Below, in pieces: positions 34,900 to 44,160 of a stretch of DNA of 64,000 nucleotides. This DNA is from Nocardia aurantia. GTDB lineage: Bacteria; Actinomycetota; Actinomycetes; Mycobacteriales; Mycobacteriaceae. The number at the start of each line of letters is the position of its first letter. Position 1 is the first letter of the stretch. A program made the translations under genes and the position numbers. A model generated the notes under the pieces. It saw only the letters and a list, made by a program, of their open reading frames with translations, was not told the origin of the DNA and made no database searches. Location: positions 186,001-250,000 of the forward strand of contig NZ_WEGI01000003.1 of NCBI RefSeq assembly GCF_009604425.1, in the 5' to 3' direction.

Positions 34900-36495
34900 A
34901 TGTTCCGGTTCTTCTTCGTGGGATTTCTCGTGGTGGCCACCGTCGCGGTGGGGGTGGTGGCCTCGATCGGCTCCTGGGCGTGGTGGGTGCTCGTCGCGGT
35001 CCTGGTGTTTCTGGTCGGGGTCGGCGGCTACGACCTGGTGCAACGACGGCACGCGGTGTTGCGGAACTATCCGGTTCTCGGGCATCTGCGTTATCTGCTC
35101 GAAGGTCTCCGGCCCGAATTGCAGCAGTATTTCATCGAGCGCAATTTCGACGGCCGGCCGTTCGATCGCGATGTCCGGACGATGATCTACGAACGCGCGA
35201 AGGGAATCCACGGCGAACTGTCCTTCGGCACCGAACGCGATGTCGAGGAGATCGGGTACGAACACCTGATGCATTCCACGGTTCCGGTACCCGAACCGGC
35301 GGAGCCGCCGCGGGTGCCGATCGGCGGGCCGGATTGCACACGGCCGTATTCGATGTCGCTGCTGAACGTGTCGTCGATGAGCTTCGGCGCGTTGTCCGGC
35401 AACGCCCTGCGTGCGCTGAATCGCGGTGCGGCACTGGGCAATTTCGCGCACGACACCGGGGAGGGCGGGCTGACACCGTACCACCTGGACGGCGGCGCGG
35501 ATCTGATCTGGGAGATCGGCTCGGGATATTTCGGAACCCGTACTCCCGAAGGGCATTTCGACCCGCAACGATTCGTCGATCAGGCGGCGCACGAGCAGAT
35601 CAAGCTGATCTCGCTCAAACTCAGTCAGGGCGCGAAACCGGGCCTCGGCGGCGTGCTGCCGGCCGCGAAGGTCAGTCCGGAGATCGCGCGTTTCCGCGGC
35701 GTCCCGGCCCACGAGAAATGTGTCAGCCCGGCCGCGCACTCGGCTTTTTCGACGCCGCGTGAACTGATCCGATTCGTCGCGCGTCTGCGGGAACTCGCGG
35801 ACGGGCGGCCGGTGGGATTCAAATTGTGCGTCGGGTCGCGAATGGAGGTGCTGGCGATGTGCAAGGCGATGCTCGCGGAGGGGACCGCACCCGATTTCAT
35901 CATCGTGGACGGCGCCGAGGGCGGCACCGCGGCCGCGCCGCTGGAATACGAGGACCACGTCGGCCTGCCGCTCACCGACGGGTTGATGACGGTCCACAAC
36001 GCGCTGGTCGGCAGCGGGCTGCGGGATCGGATCCGGATCGGGGCCAGCGGGAAGGTCGCGGTCGGCAACGACATCGTCAAGCGGCTGATCCAGGGCGCCG
36101 ACTACACCAACGCCGCGCGGGCGATGATGATGGCCATCGGCTGCATCCAGGCGCAGCGGTGTCACACCAACCTGTGCCCGGTCGGTGTCGCCACGCAGGA
36201 TCCCCGTCGCGCCCGGGCCCTGGACGTGGCCGACAAGAGCGAGCGGGTCCGGCGCTACCACGAGGCCACCGTCGCGCAGGCCGTGCAGATCATGGCCTCG
36301 ATGGGGGTATCCGATCCGGCGCAACTCTCGCCGCATCAGCTGCGCAAACGCGTCTCGGCGACCGAGCAGCGCTCGTACGCCGACCTCTTCGAATGGCTGT
36401 CGCCGGGTGAACTGGTCGCGGAACCGCCGCGGTCCTGGGCGGCGGACTGGGCCGCGGCCGACGCGGACTCCTTCCGGCCGCGCGTCGGCGGGTGA
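34900..36495 (+). CDS. Membrane-anchored glutamate-synthase-like FMN protein
   Basis: 531 residues. Two N-terminal membrane helices (about 2-24 and 26-43) precede a complete FMN-binding glutamate synthase domain: SSMSFGALSG near 158-167, GGTAAAPLEY, IGASGKVAVG, and the Cys triad C415, C421, C426 (CIQAQRCHTNLCPVG) that binds a 3Fe-4S cluster in GltB. The glutamine amidotransferase domain is absent, so it is probably not a true GOGAT. The role is unknown; it may oxidise a reduced donor at the membrane. Confidence 0.85.
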   Translation: MFRFFFVGFLVVATVAVGVVASIGSWAWWVLVAVLVFLVGVGGYDLVQRRHAVLRNYPVLGHLRYLLEGLRPELQQYFIERNFDGRPFDRDVRTMIYERAKGIHGELSFGTERDVEEIGYEHLMHSTVPVPEPAEPPRVPIGGPDCTRPYSMSLLNVSSMSFGALSGNALRALNRGAALGNFAHDTGEGGLTPYHLDGGADLIWEIGSGYFGTRTPEGHFDPQRFVDQAAHEQIKLISLKLSQGAKPGLGGVLPAAKVSPEIARFRGVPAHEKCVSPAAHSAFSTPRELIRFVARLRELADGRPVGFKLCVGSRMEVLAMCKAMLAEGTAPDFIIVDGAEGGTAAAPLEYEDHVGLPLTDGLMTVHNALVGSGLRDRIRIGASGKVAVGNDIVKRLIQGADYTNAARAMMMAIGCIQAQRCHTNLCPVGVATQDPRRARALDVADKSERVRRYHEATVAQAVQIMASMGVSDPAQLSPHQLRKRVSATEQRSYADLFEWLSPGELVAEPPRSWAADWAAADADSFRPRVGG

Positions 36496-36504
36496 ATCCG
36501 GGCC

Positions 36505-37542
36505 TCAGGCCTCCGGGTCGCCGCCCGCCCGCCAGGACTCGGCGGTCTCGCCGGTGGTGAGGAAGATCGTGCGGCGGCCGACCTCCACGGCGTTGTCGGC
36601 GAACCGCTCGTAGTAGCGGCCCAGCAGCGTGAGGTCCACGGCGGCGGTGATCCCGTCCTGCCACTGCGGGTCGAGCACGGCGGCGAGCAGGCGCTCGTGC
36701 AGCTCGTCCATCGTGTCGTCCTGGGCGTCGAGCGCGGCGGCGGCCTGCGGATCGCCGGAGGCGAGCACCTCGGCGGCGCCGGTGGCGATCGCGATCGCCG
36801 CGGCGCCCATGTCCGCGATCACCTGCCGCGCGGGCTCCGGGACGACGGACTCCGGGTGGCGGCGGCGGGCCGTCGCGGCGATGTGCGTGGCCAGCGCGGC
36901 CATCCGCTTCAGGTTGCCGGTGAGTTGCACAGCGCTGACCACCTGACGCAGCTCCCTGGCGACCGGGGACTGCAACGTGAGCAGCCGCAGTGCCTCCCGC
37001 TCGGCCTGCTGGTGCATCCGTTCGACCTCGTTGCCCAGGTCGATGGCCGTTTCGGCGGCCGGCAGGTCGGTGCCGAGCAGTGCGGCGGTCGCGGCGGCGA
37101 CGATGTCGCGGTCGCGGACACACATCGCGTGCAGCAGCTTGGCCAGCTCCTGCAGATTCTCGTGGTATTGGGTCCGCACACCCCATTCAAACTCATCCCG
37201 CCCGGCGGGACCAGGTCCGGCGGTCTCGGCGAGGCGTGCGGCCGGTTGCCAGGAACCATCGATCGCCCGGCCGGTGGCCAGCAACCGGTCCCGGACCCGG
37301 GTGAGATCGGACTCGCGGGGCAGGTCCAGGGTGAGCCGGGCGATCACGGCCCCGGCGTCGACCCGGCCCGCGGGCAGTTTGTCCTGGGTGACGAGTTCGT
37401 CGACGACCTGGTTCACCTCGTCGTCGGTCAGCCGCCTGCCGAGTACGGCCAGCACCGGGAAATAGTCGTGGTTCGGCACGCCGTGCGGATATCCGGCGCG
37501 TAACCACGCCAGGATCCGGGCCAGCAGCTCGGGTAATTCCAT
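36505..37542 (-). CDS. DUF3349-PhoU fusion protein
   Basis: 345 residues. Residues 1-95 match DUF3349 (LARILAWLRAGYPHGVPNHDY, RRLTDDEVNQVVDELV), a small stand-alone protein in mycobacteria (Rv0543c type). After a linker, residues 115-325 form a PhoU domain with two PhoU helical repeats (LAKLLHAMCVRDRDIV, EVERMHQQAEREALRLLTLQ, LLGRYYERFADNAVEVGRR). PhoU proteins modulate phosphate uptake and signalling. The ATG at 37542 has GGAGG upstream; upstream in-frame sequence lacks coding character. No pst genes are adjacent, so the target is unclear. Confidence 0.82.
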   Translation of the reverse strand: MELPELLARILAWLRAGYPHGVPNHDYFPVLAVLGRRLTDDEVNQVVDELVTQDKLPAGRVDAGAVIARLTLDLPRESDLTRVRDRLLATGRAIDGSWQPAARLAETAGPGPAGRDEFEWGVRTQYHENLQELAKLLHAMCVRDRDIVAAATAALLGTDLPAAETAIDLGNEVERMHQQAEREALRLLTLQSPVARELRQVVSAVQLTGNLKRMAALATHIAATARRRHPESVVPEPARQVIADMGAAAIAIATGAAEVLASGDPQAAAALDAQDDTMDELHERLLAAVLDPQWQDGITAAVDLTLLGRYYERFADNAVEVGRRTIFLTTGETAESWRAGGDPEA

Positions 37543-37805
37543 CGGCCGGCCTCCAGTACCGTCACACCACCGGAGCGGACGTCGCGCACGATCACCATGC
37601 CGTCCGTCCCGGCGGAAATTCTGCCGGTCACAGCGTAGAACCCGGCTTCCCGCCGTGCCTCGCCCGGACGCCGATCCGAGCGAAAACTTCACCGCGCGCC
37701 CGTGTGCCGTTCACGCACGGATACCGGTGTACTCGGGACGGGGGAACCGCCGATCCGGGTCGAGCCGGTGAAAGTCCTTGCGGATCGGACGGTTTCGCGG
37801 CAGTG

Positions 37806-38438
37806 TCAGGGCAGCAGTCGCGCCACGGGCGGCAGCGGGGCGCGGCCGGGGTCGGTCTGCGCCGCCTGGATGATCAGCGCCGCGAAGCGGCGGGAGGCCG
37901 CGGTCCGCGCGGCCGGTGTCGCCGCCCGGATGCCGCGATTGGCCATCAGCACCAGGATCAGGTCCTCGAGCACGAAATCCGGGCGCAGCCGCCCGGCCTG
38001 TTTGGCGCGGCGGGTCAGTTCGGCGAGCGACTCCAGCGTGTACCGGCGCTCGGCGGCGAAATCCAGTGCGTCCGGGAACGCCGACATGAACGCGGCGGTG
38101 AAGCCCTGCTGTTCGGCGTGCAATTCGCACAGGCGCTCGACGACCACGCGGAATCCTCGCCACGGATCGGGTTCGGCGAGGCCCTCGTCCGCGATCGCGC
38201 GGCACCATCGCATCCGGTCCGTGAGGGCCGCGGTGATCAGCGCCTCCCTGGTCGGGAACCGGCGGTAGAGCGTGGCCGGGGCGACTCCGGCGCGCCGGGC
38301 GATCTCGCGCATCGGCACATCCAGGCCCTCGGCGGCGAGCAACTCCCGCGCCGCGTCGAGAATCCGCTCGCGGTTGTCCTGCGCGTCGGAGCGCAGGATC
38401 TGAGGCAAACGCTCGGTCACCACTCTCACATTAGCCAT
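37806..38438 (-). CDS. TetR-family regulator
   Basis: 210 residues with helix-turn-helix at about 20-66 (REIARRAGVAPATLYRRFPTREALI). The ATG at 38438 gives MANVRVVTERLP; an in-frame upstream start at 38477 is possible. Divergent from the quinone-oxidoreductase-like gene 62 bases away, which it probably represses. Confidence 0.88.
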   Translation of the reverse strand: MANVRVVTERLPQILRSDAQDNRERILDAARELLAAEGLDVPMREIARRAGVAPATLYRRFPTREALITAALTDRMRWCRAIADEGLAEPDPWRGFRVVVERLCELHAEQQGFTAAFMSAFPDALDFAAERRYTLESLAELTRRAKQAGRLRPDFVLEDLILVLMANRGIRAATPAARTAASRRFAALIIQAAQTDPGRAPLPPVARLLP

Positions 38439-38500
38439 CCGCGCCGGGCCGCCGGTTAGCGTCGCGGGCCACGACAATGTGCGAACGAGGAGGAATCACG

Positions 38501-39457
38501 GTGAAGGCGGTCACGATCCGGGAGTTCGGAAGTCCCGGCGGTTTGGCGGTCGTCGACCGGCCGGCGCCGGTCGCGGCGCCCGGACAGGTATTGCTCGATG
38601 TCGAGGCGATCGGGGTCGGCGGCGTCGACGCCGTCATCCGGCGCGGCACCCTCGGCGGTTACGGGTTCGAGCCGGGACTGGTCCCGGGCAGCGAGGTCGC
38701 GGGCGTCGTGACCGGGGTCGGCGAGGGTGTCGATCCGGCCTGGCTCGGCCGGCGGGTGTGGGCGTTCACCGGTCTCGGTGGCGGTTACGCCGAGCAGGCC
38801 GTCGCCGCCGTCGCGGACGCCGTGCCGCTGCCCCGGGGCCTGTCCGGGGCGGACGCGGTCACGCTCGGAAGTTCCGGCCCGGTCGCCCACTTCGGTTTGG
38901 CCCACGCCCGTTTCGCATCCGGTGAATCGGTGCTGGTGCGTGGCGCGGCGGGCAGCATCGGCATCGCGGCGGTCCAGCTCGCGGCCCGGGCGGGCGCCGC
39001 CGCCGTGGCGGTCACGACCTCGTCGGCCGGGCGTGGCGATCGGCTGCGCGCCCTCGGCGCCACCCATGTGCTCGACCGCGCCGGCGCCGGCGCCGGGCCC
39101 GCGGCCTACGACGTGGTCTTCGACGTGATCGGCGGTCCGGACCTGCCGGCCTTCCTGGAGCGGCTCGCCCCGAACGGCCGGATGGTGGTCGTCGGCGCGG
39201 TCGGTGGCCTGCCGCCCGCCGATTTCGGCCTGCCGCTGCTGCGGGACTTCCGGAAGTCGTTGTCGGTCGCCACGTTCAGTACCGACACCGTCCCGGCCGC
39301 GGACCGCGACCCGGTGCGCGCCGCGCAGTTCGAGGCCGCCGCCCGCGGCGAGTTGCGCACGGTGATCCACGAGGTGCTCCCGCTGGACGACGCAGCCCTC
39401 GCCCACCGGAAGATGGACGAGGGCGAGGTGTTCGGCCGGATCGTGCTGACCCCGTAG
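38501..39457 (+). CDS. Zinc-independent MDR oxidoreductase (quinone reductase-like)
   Basis: 318-residue NADPH:quinone-oxidoreductase-type protein. Groups seen: VPGSEVAGVV (about 61-70), VRGAAGSIGIAAVQLA (about 149-164) as NADPH site; zinc ligands are absent. The GTG at 38501 is preceded by AGGAGG. Divergent partner of the TetR gene, suggesting induction by an electrophile or quinone. Confidence 0.88.
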   Translation: MKAVTIREFGSPGGLAVVDRPAPVAAPGQVLLDVEAIGVGGVDAVIRRGTLGGYGFEPGLVPGSEVAGVVTGVGEGVDPAWLGRRVWAFTGLGGGYAEQAVAAVADAVPLPRGLSGADAVTLGSSGPVAHFGLAHARFASGESVLVRGAAGSIGIAAVQLAARAGAAAVAVTTSSAGRGDRLRALGATHVLDRAGAGAGPAAYDVVFDVIGGPDLPAFLERLAPNGRMVVVGAVGGLPPADFGLPLLRDFRKSLSVATFSTDTVPAADRDPVRAAQFEAAARGELRTVIHEVLPLDDAALAHRKMDEGEVFGRIVLTP

Positions 39458-39463
39458 TCGCGC

Positions 39464-39835
39464 TCAGCTGGCGGCGGTGCAGCCGACGGTGGCGTGCATG
39501 CCGTGCGCGGTCTGCTCGTCGCGGACGGTGCCGTCGACGGTGATGCGGCAGGAGATGGCGCCCAGATCCGAATTCTCCGCGGAGAGAGCGTAGATCGGGG
39601 TCGCGGCGGAGGTGTGCACCGTGACCACGAAGGGCAGGGGCACGTTCGCCGGGGACTGCGGCGTGCTCTCGTCACCGTAGTAGTTGACGGTCGTCGCCTG
39701 GGCCGACGAATCCGACCACACCTCGTACACCACCTCGTGGGGTCCGGGGTCGGCCAGGGCCGGGCCGGCGACCAGCACCGGCAGGGTCACCGCGGCGGCG
39801 GCGATCAGGTAGCGCGTCGCGCGAAACATCGACAT
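39464..39835 (-). CDS. MmpS-like secreted protein
   Basis: 123 residues with a cleavable signal peptide (hydrophobic 8-28, ALA cleavage near 28). The mature part VVYEVWSDSSAQATTVNYYG, LPFVVTVHT and ISCRITVDGTVRDEQTAHG, quoted in fragments, follows the beta-strand pattern of MmpS accessory proteins, including two Cys for a disulfide. MmpS proteins usually partner MmpL transporters but none is adjacent. Convergent with the MDR gene. Confidence 0.72.
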   Translation of the reverse strand: MSMFRATRYLIAAAAVTLPVLVAGPALADPGPHEVVYEVWSDSSAQATTVNYYGDESTPQSPANVPLPFVVTVHTSAATPIYALSAENSDLGAISCRITVDGTVRDEQTAHGMHATVGCTAAS

Positions 39836-40052
39836 GTTCTCCTCATCTCGGGACTATCGAACCGGACATTCGCTCCGGCAAGCGATCTCGGCGACCGCTG
39901 CCAGACATATCGCCGAAGGTACCGGCATCTGTTAATCGCTGGTTTCGGCGGCGACCTCGGCGCGAATCGCGCGATAGGCTGACACGATTCGCCGCCACGC
40001 GGCGGCGGCGGTCCGGGACGGCCGGGGCGAGGACGAGAGGCAGGGCGGAATC

Positions 40053-40937
40053 GTGGACGGGCGTGGCGGAATCCGGGCGGAACTGGTGGAACGCCTCATC
40101 TCGGTGCAGTTTCCGCAGTGGAACGGGCTCGCGGTCACGCCGGTCGAGCACGAGGGCCACGACAACCGCACCTACCGCCTCGGTGACGAGCTGGCGGTCC
40201 GGCTGCCGACCGCGGCCGACTACGCGCCCGCCGTCCGTAAGGAGGGCCGGTGGCTGCCGTGGCTGGCTCCCGGTCTGCCGGTGGCGATTCCGACGGTCCT
40301 GGCCGTCGGCGTCCCCGGCTTCGGCTATCCGTATCCCTGGTCGGTGCGCGCCTGGATCCAGGGCGAGCCGGCGGACCGCGCCGAGATTCCCGATATGACC
40401 GAATTCGCTCGTGCGACAGCGGAATTCGTTCGCGCCCTGCAAAGCTGCGATACCGCCGGCGCGCCGGCGGCCGGCGCGCACAGCTTCCATCGCGGCGGCC
40501 GGCCGGGCCACTACGACGCGCAGACCCGGGACTGTCTGGCCCGATTCGCCGACCTGGTCGACGTGCCGGCCGCGACCGCGGTGTGGGAATCCGCCCTGGC
40601 CGCGAAGCGGCGCGGCGAGCCGGTCTGGTTCCACGGCGACCTCGTGGCCGGCAATCTCTTGGTGGACAACGGAAAGCTCACGGCGGTCATCGATTTCGGC
40701 ACCTGCGGGGTCGGCGATCCGGCCTGCGACCTCACCTTCGCCTGGACCGCGCTGTCCGGTCCCGGGCGAGAAGTCTTCCGCCGCACCGTCGACGCCGACG
40801 CGGCGACCTGGGCGCGCGCCCGCGGCTGGGCGCTGTGGAAAGCGCTGGTGACCCTCGATGAGGGCGATCCCGCGACCCTGGACCGTACTCGCGCGCTGAT
40901 CGCCGACATACTCACCGATCCGGTTGTGCCCGAATAG
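40053..40937 (+). CDS. Aminoglycoside-phosphotransferase-family kinase
   Basis: 294-residue small-molecule kinase of the APH/HSK2 type. The catalytic loop WFHGDLVAGNLLVD (about 192-205, Asp in HGD and the following Asn) and the metal-binding IDFGTCGVGDPACDL (about 213-227) are intact. GTG start at 40053. The natural substrate is unknown; APH-fold proteins in actinobacteria phosphorylate sugars, macrolides or acyl groups. Confidence 0.85.
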   Translation: MDGRGGIRAELVERLISVQFPQWNGLAVTPVEHEGHDNRTYRLGDELAVRLPTAADYAPAVRKEGRWLPWLAPGLPVAIPTVLAVGVPGFGYPYPWSVRAWIQGEPADRAEIPDMTEFARATAEFVRALQSCDTAGAPAAGAHSFHRGGRPGHYDAQTRDCLARFADLVDVPAATAVWESALAAKRRGEPVWFHGDLVAGNLLVDNGKLTAVIDFGTCGVGDPACDLTFAWTALSGPGREVFRRTVDADAATWARARGWALWKALVTLDEGDPATLDRTRALIADILTDPVVPE

Positions 40938-40962
40938 TTCCCTCCGCGCGCCGTCGTGAGCG

Positions 40963-42456
40963 CTACGCCGGGTCCGGTTCGTCGGCCGGCGGGTGCGCGG
41001 CCGGCGGGAACAGGACGGCGAATTCCGCGCCCCCGCCGGGCGCGGCCGTCAGATCGATCCGGGCGCCGTGGGCCGCCAGTATCGCGGTGGTGATCGCCAG
41101 CCCCAAACCCGAACCGCCACCCCGTGATCGGGATTTGTCGGCACGATAGAAGCGGTCGAAGATGTGTGCCGCCTGCTCGGGCGGAATTCCGGGCCCGTTG
41201 TCCCGCACCCGGACCGCGAGGCCGCCGCCGATTGCGGCGGATTCGGCTCCGGCGGTGGCGATCGGATCGGCCGGGGGACCGGTCACCCGCTCGACCACGA
41301 TGTCGACCGCGGCGTCGGCCGGGGTGTGGGTGAGGGCGTTGTCGACCACGTTGGTGAGCACCTGCCGCAGCCGGTGCTCGTCGCCGAGAGTGCGCATCGG
41401 CCGGTCCGGAATCCGTAGTGTCACAACACGTTCCGGCTTCCGGATGCGGGCGTCGTTGGCGACGTCGGCGGCCAGTACGTTCAGGTCCACCTCGGTCAGG
41501 TCGAGGGGGCGTTCCTCGTCCAGCTGGGCCAGCAGCAGCATGTCGTCGACGAGGCCCGCCATCCGGACGGCCTCGCTCTCGATCCGGTGCATCATGCGTT
41601 CGACGTCCGCGGGCGCGGGGGTGCCGTGCCGATACAGCTCGGCGTAGCCGCGGATGGAGGTCAGCGGCGTGCGCAGTTCGTGGGAGGCGTCGGCGACGAA
41701 CGTCCGCAGCCGGGCGTCCGAATCCGCCAGTCGCCGCATCGTCGTGGACAGTCGGTTCAGCATCACGTCGAACGCCTGCCCGAGCCGCCCGACCTCGGTG
41801 TGGTCGTCGACGTTGTCGACGCGCCGGCCGAGGTCGCCGGCGGTGATCGCGGCGGCGGTGCGCTCGATCCGGGTGAGCGGCGACAGCCCGGCCCGCACCA
41901 GCAGCGCCGCCGCCACGCCGAGCAGGCCGAGCAGGACCGCGCCCGTGACCAGTTCGATCGTGCGCAGTTCGCTGATCGTCGCGGAGTAGTCGTCCAGCGA
42001 CATGACGACCGCGGCGGTGCCACCGTCGGGCTCGAACCGGTCCGGCGGCTGGACGACCGTGGCCACCCGCCAGCGGCCGCCGCCGTCGCGCTCGCCGACG
42101 GTGAACGGCGCACTGCCGCGGGCGCGCACCGCGGCGGCGTCCATCGGCGGCAGCTCGAGCGTGGTGCCGGTGGTGTCGGTGGGTGTGCCGGCGAGGTCGA
42201 AGAACAGCAGCCGGGAACTCGGCCGCAACAGGGCGTCGTCCTCGGCCGCGTTCGGGGGCGGCGGCGGTGGCCGGTCCGCGGAGGCCAGGCCGATCGCGAC
42301 GTGATCAATTTGATCGTCGATCCGCGCGAGCTGGGAGCGGCCCAGCAGCACGGTGCTCAGCGTCCCGAAGATCACCAGGCCGGCCGCGGTGACCACCAGC
42401 ACCGTCACCAGCAGCCGGGTGCGGAGGGTCCGGGGTCGCCGGGGCCTGCGAATCAT
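40963..42456 (-). CDS. Sensor histidine kinase without adjacent response regulator
   Basis: 497-residue membrane kinase: TM1 at 15-38, a periplasmic sensor of about 130 residues with a PPPPPP run, TM2 at 168-190, HAMP, HisKA with phospho-acceptor His259 in DASHELRTPL and an HATPase domain (N-box NVVDNALTH, G1 VRDNGPGIP, G2 SGLGLAI). The ATG at 42456 has GGAGAGG upstream. The resemblance is to TrcS/TcrY-type kinases, whose response regulator usually lies immediately upstream; here that place is taken by an oxidoreductase. Confidence 0.92.
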   Translation of the reverse strand: MIRRPRRPRTLRTRLLVTVLVVTAAGLVIFGTLSTVLLGRSQLARIDDQIDHVAIGLASADRPPPPPPNAAEDDALLRPSSRLLFFDLAGTPTDTTGTTLELPPMDAAAVRARGSAPFTVGERDGGGRWRVATVVQPPDRFEPDGGTAAVVMSLDDYSATISELRTIELVTGAVLLGLLGVAAALLVRAGLSPLTRIERTAAAITAGDLGRRVDNVDDHTEVGRLGQAFDVMLNRLSTTMRRLADSDARLRTFVADASHELRTPLTSIRGYAELYRHGTPAPADVERMMHRIESEAVRMAGLVDDMLLLAQLDEERPLDLTEVDLNVLAADVANDARIRKPERVVTLRIPDRPMRTLGDEHRLRQVLTNVVDNALTHTPADAAVDIVVERVTGPPADPIATAGAESAAIGGGLAVRVRDNGPGIPPEQAAHIFDRFYRADKSRSRGGGSGLGLAITTAILAAHGARIDLTAAPGGGAEFAVLFPPAAHPPADEPDPA

Positions 42457-42496
42457 GGGACCTCTCCACGGAAGCCGAACGGGACGTCGGCGAATT

Positions 42497-43291
42497 CTAG
42501 AGAACCGTGAACTCGGTGCCCTCGATGGTGGCGACGAAGCCGGGCGGCAGGCCGGTGAAGGTGCCGCGGCGGGCGCCGGCGCGGACGGCGTCGGCGACGA
42601 GTTCGCGCACCCGCGCGGCCGGGACCGGCACGTTCGGCGCGGTGCGGAACCAGCGGCGGGCCCGCTCCTCGTCCATGCCGCGGGGTGCGCGCGGCAGGTA
42701 CGCGTCGAGATAGATCGGGGTGCCCGGCTCGCTGCGCCAGCTCTCCACCAGCGCACCGATGTCGACCGCGTCGTAGCCGATGCGGGACAGGTACTCGGCC
42801 ACCGTCGACTTGGCGTCCGGATCGTCCCCGGCGATGGGCAGCGCGCTGCGGTCGGGTGCGCCGGGCGGGCGGGCGGCGCTGGTGAGGCGTATGTAGTCGA
42901 CGTTGTTCACGGCCTTGACCACGTGCGCGTCGACCAGATGCCGCTGGAGCAGTTCACTCGAGGTCACCTCGCCGACGTCGAGTTCGGGCACGCGTTCGTC
43001 CCGTTCGGGGTAGTAGTTCATGGTGTCGACGACGATCCGGCCCGCGAGGATGTCGACGGGTAGCGTCCGGTAGGCGCCGTACGGGATCGTCACGACGACC
43101 AGATCGCCGGCGACCGCGGCCTCGGTGCAGGTGGCGGCGCAGGCGTGCCCGCCGAGCTCGGTGACCACCCGGCCGAGGGTGTGCGGTCCCCGGGAATTGC
43201 TCACGACCACGTCCAGCCCGGCCTCGACGCTGAGCCGGGCCAGCGCGCTCCCGATCGAGCCACATCCGATGAAGGCGATCGTCCGGAACAT
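42497..43291 (-). CDS. NADPH-dependent F420-reductase-like NAD(P)-binding protein
   Basis: 264 residues with the N-terminal Rossmann motif GCGSIGSALA (9-18), SNSRGPHTL, and VVDTMNYYPERD near 87-98, as in proteins of the F420-dependent NADP reductase/pyrroline-5-carboxylate reductase-like group. Role and substrate unknown. Precedes the histidine kinase on the same strand by 41 bases, so co-transcription is possible. Confidence 0.75.
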   Translation of the reverse strand: MFRTIAFIGCGSIGSALARLSVEAGLDVVVSNSRGPHTLGRVVTELGGHACAATCTEAAVAGDLVVVTIPYGAYRTLPVDILAGRIVVDTMNYYPERDERVPELDVGEVTSSELLQRHLVDAHVVKAVNNVDYIRLTSAARPPGAPDRSALPIAGDDPDAKSTVAEYLSRIGYDAVDIGALVESWRSEPGTPIYLDAYLPRAPRGMDEERARRWFRTAPNVPVPAARVRELVADAVRAGARRGTFTGLPPGFVATIEGTEFTVL

Positions 43292-43383
43292 CGGTGTGTC
43301 CTTTCAGACACTGTGCGCAGACAGAACCAGCATTTTGTTAGCTGAAAAATAGCTTACCTGTACCCGGGCCGCGGTGGCGGAGA

Positions 43384-43833
43384 TCACTCCACGGTGCGCG
43401 CGAGGATTCCGAGCGTGGCGCGCAGCGACGTCTGCGGGACGACCGGGAAGGGCAGCGCGTTCAGATATTTCTCCGGGGTCCGGCTCCAGTCGCAGTACGA
43501 GATCACGGTGGTGCCGGTCTCGGTGGGCTCGAGCACGTAGCCGTAGCGATGGTCGATCCCGGCGGCGACCGTCCATTCGATGTGCGTACCGGGCTCGTAC
43601 TCGGTGATGGTCACCGTGACGTCGTACTTGCCCAACGGCATGTCGCCCAGCGCTTCCCGGTCCATGTGGACGACGAACGTGTCCCCGACGCCGTTCGCCG
43701 GGTCGCCCTCGGCGGACTGCAGCATTCCGGAACTGTCGATCGAGACGTGGCCGCGCGGGTCGCGCAGCACGTCGAACACCTTCTCCGGCGGCGCGGCGAT
43801 CTCTCTGCGGGCTTCGATCCGGGTCTCGGACAT
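43384..43833 (-). CDS. SRPBCC (START/polyketide-cyclase fold) protein
   Basis: 149 residues with the family pattern RREIAAPPEKVFDVLRDPRGHVSIDSSG at the N-terminus (given in part), a ligand cavity and a C-terminal helix. Binds hydrophobic ligands; widespread in actinobacteria. The ATG at 43833 has GAGAGGATC upstream. Confidence 0.85.
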   Translation of the reverse strand: MSETRIEARREIAAPPEKVFDVLRDPRGHVSIDSSGMLQSAEGDPANGVGDTFVVHMDREALGDMPLGKYDVTVTITEYEPGTHIEWTVAAGIDHRYGYVLEPTETGTTVISYCDWSRTPEKYLNALPFPVVPQTSLRATLGILARTVE

Positions 43834-43915
43834 GCTGATCCTCTCGGAGTGTAATGAGGTTCTCGGCGATGAGAATAGCGCTTTCGCACCAAGCGGGGAG
43901 AGTCGTCCGTCTCGG

Positions 43916-44158
43916 TCACGCGTCCCGCCGCTCGCTCCAGCGCAGCGCGGCGGCCGGGCAGAGCGTGACCGCCCGGGCGGCGAGTGCGGGGTCGGGGTCG
44001 CCGGCGCGCAGGATCGGATAGCCCCAGTCGTCGAGAACCACCGTGCCACTGAGGATCCGGGCGCAGATGCCGTGCCCGGTGCAGGCCGTGCGGTCGACGA
44101 CCAGCGTGCTGCCGGCCGACGGCGGGGCGACCCCGAGGATGCGCTGCAGCAGGGACAC
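43916..44158 (-). CDS. Ferredoxin with CxxHxxC...CP ligand set
   Basis: 80-residue single-cluster ferredoxin. Cluster residues are C26, H29, C32 (CTGHGIC) and C67 in TLCPAA, the CxxHxxC(x)nCP arrangement of actinobacterial P450-associated 3Fe-4S/4Fe-4S ferredoxins. The GTG start at 44158 lies 2 bases after the NuoF-like stop, so it is the last gene of the electron-transfer operon. It may relay electrons to or from the flavoprotein, or serve the P450s. Confidence 0.85.
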   Translation of the reverse strand: MSLLQRILGVAPPSAGSTLVVDRTACTGHGICARILSGTVVLDDWGYPILRAGDPDPALAARAVTLCPAAALRWSERRDA

Positions 44159-44160
44159 GA

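Noticed and set aside
43325..43360. TAGCT direct repeats in the promoter zone of the F420-reductase-like gene
   Set aside because: Short and imperfect; cannot be separated from chance in an A/T-rich patch.
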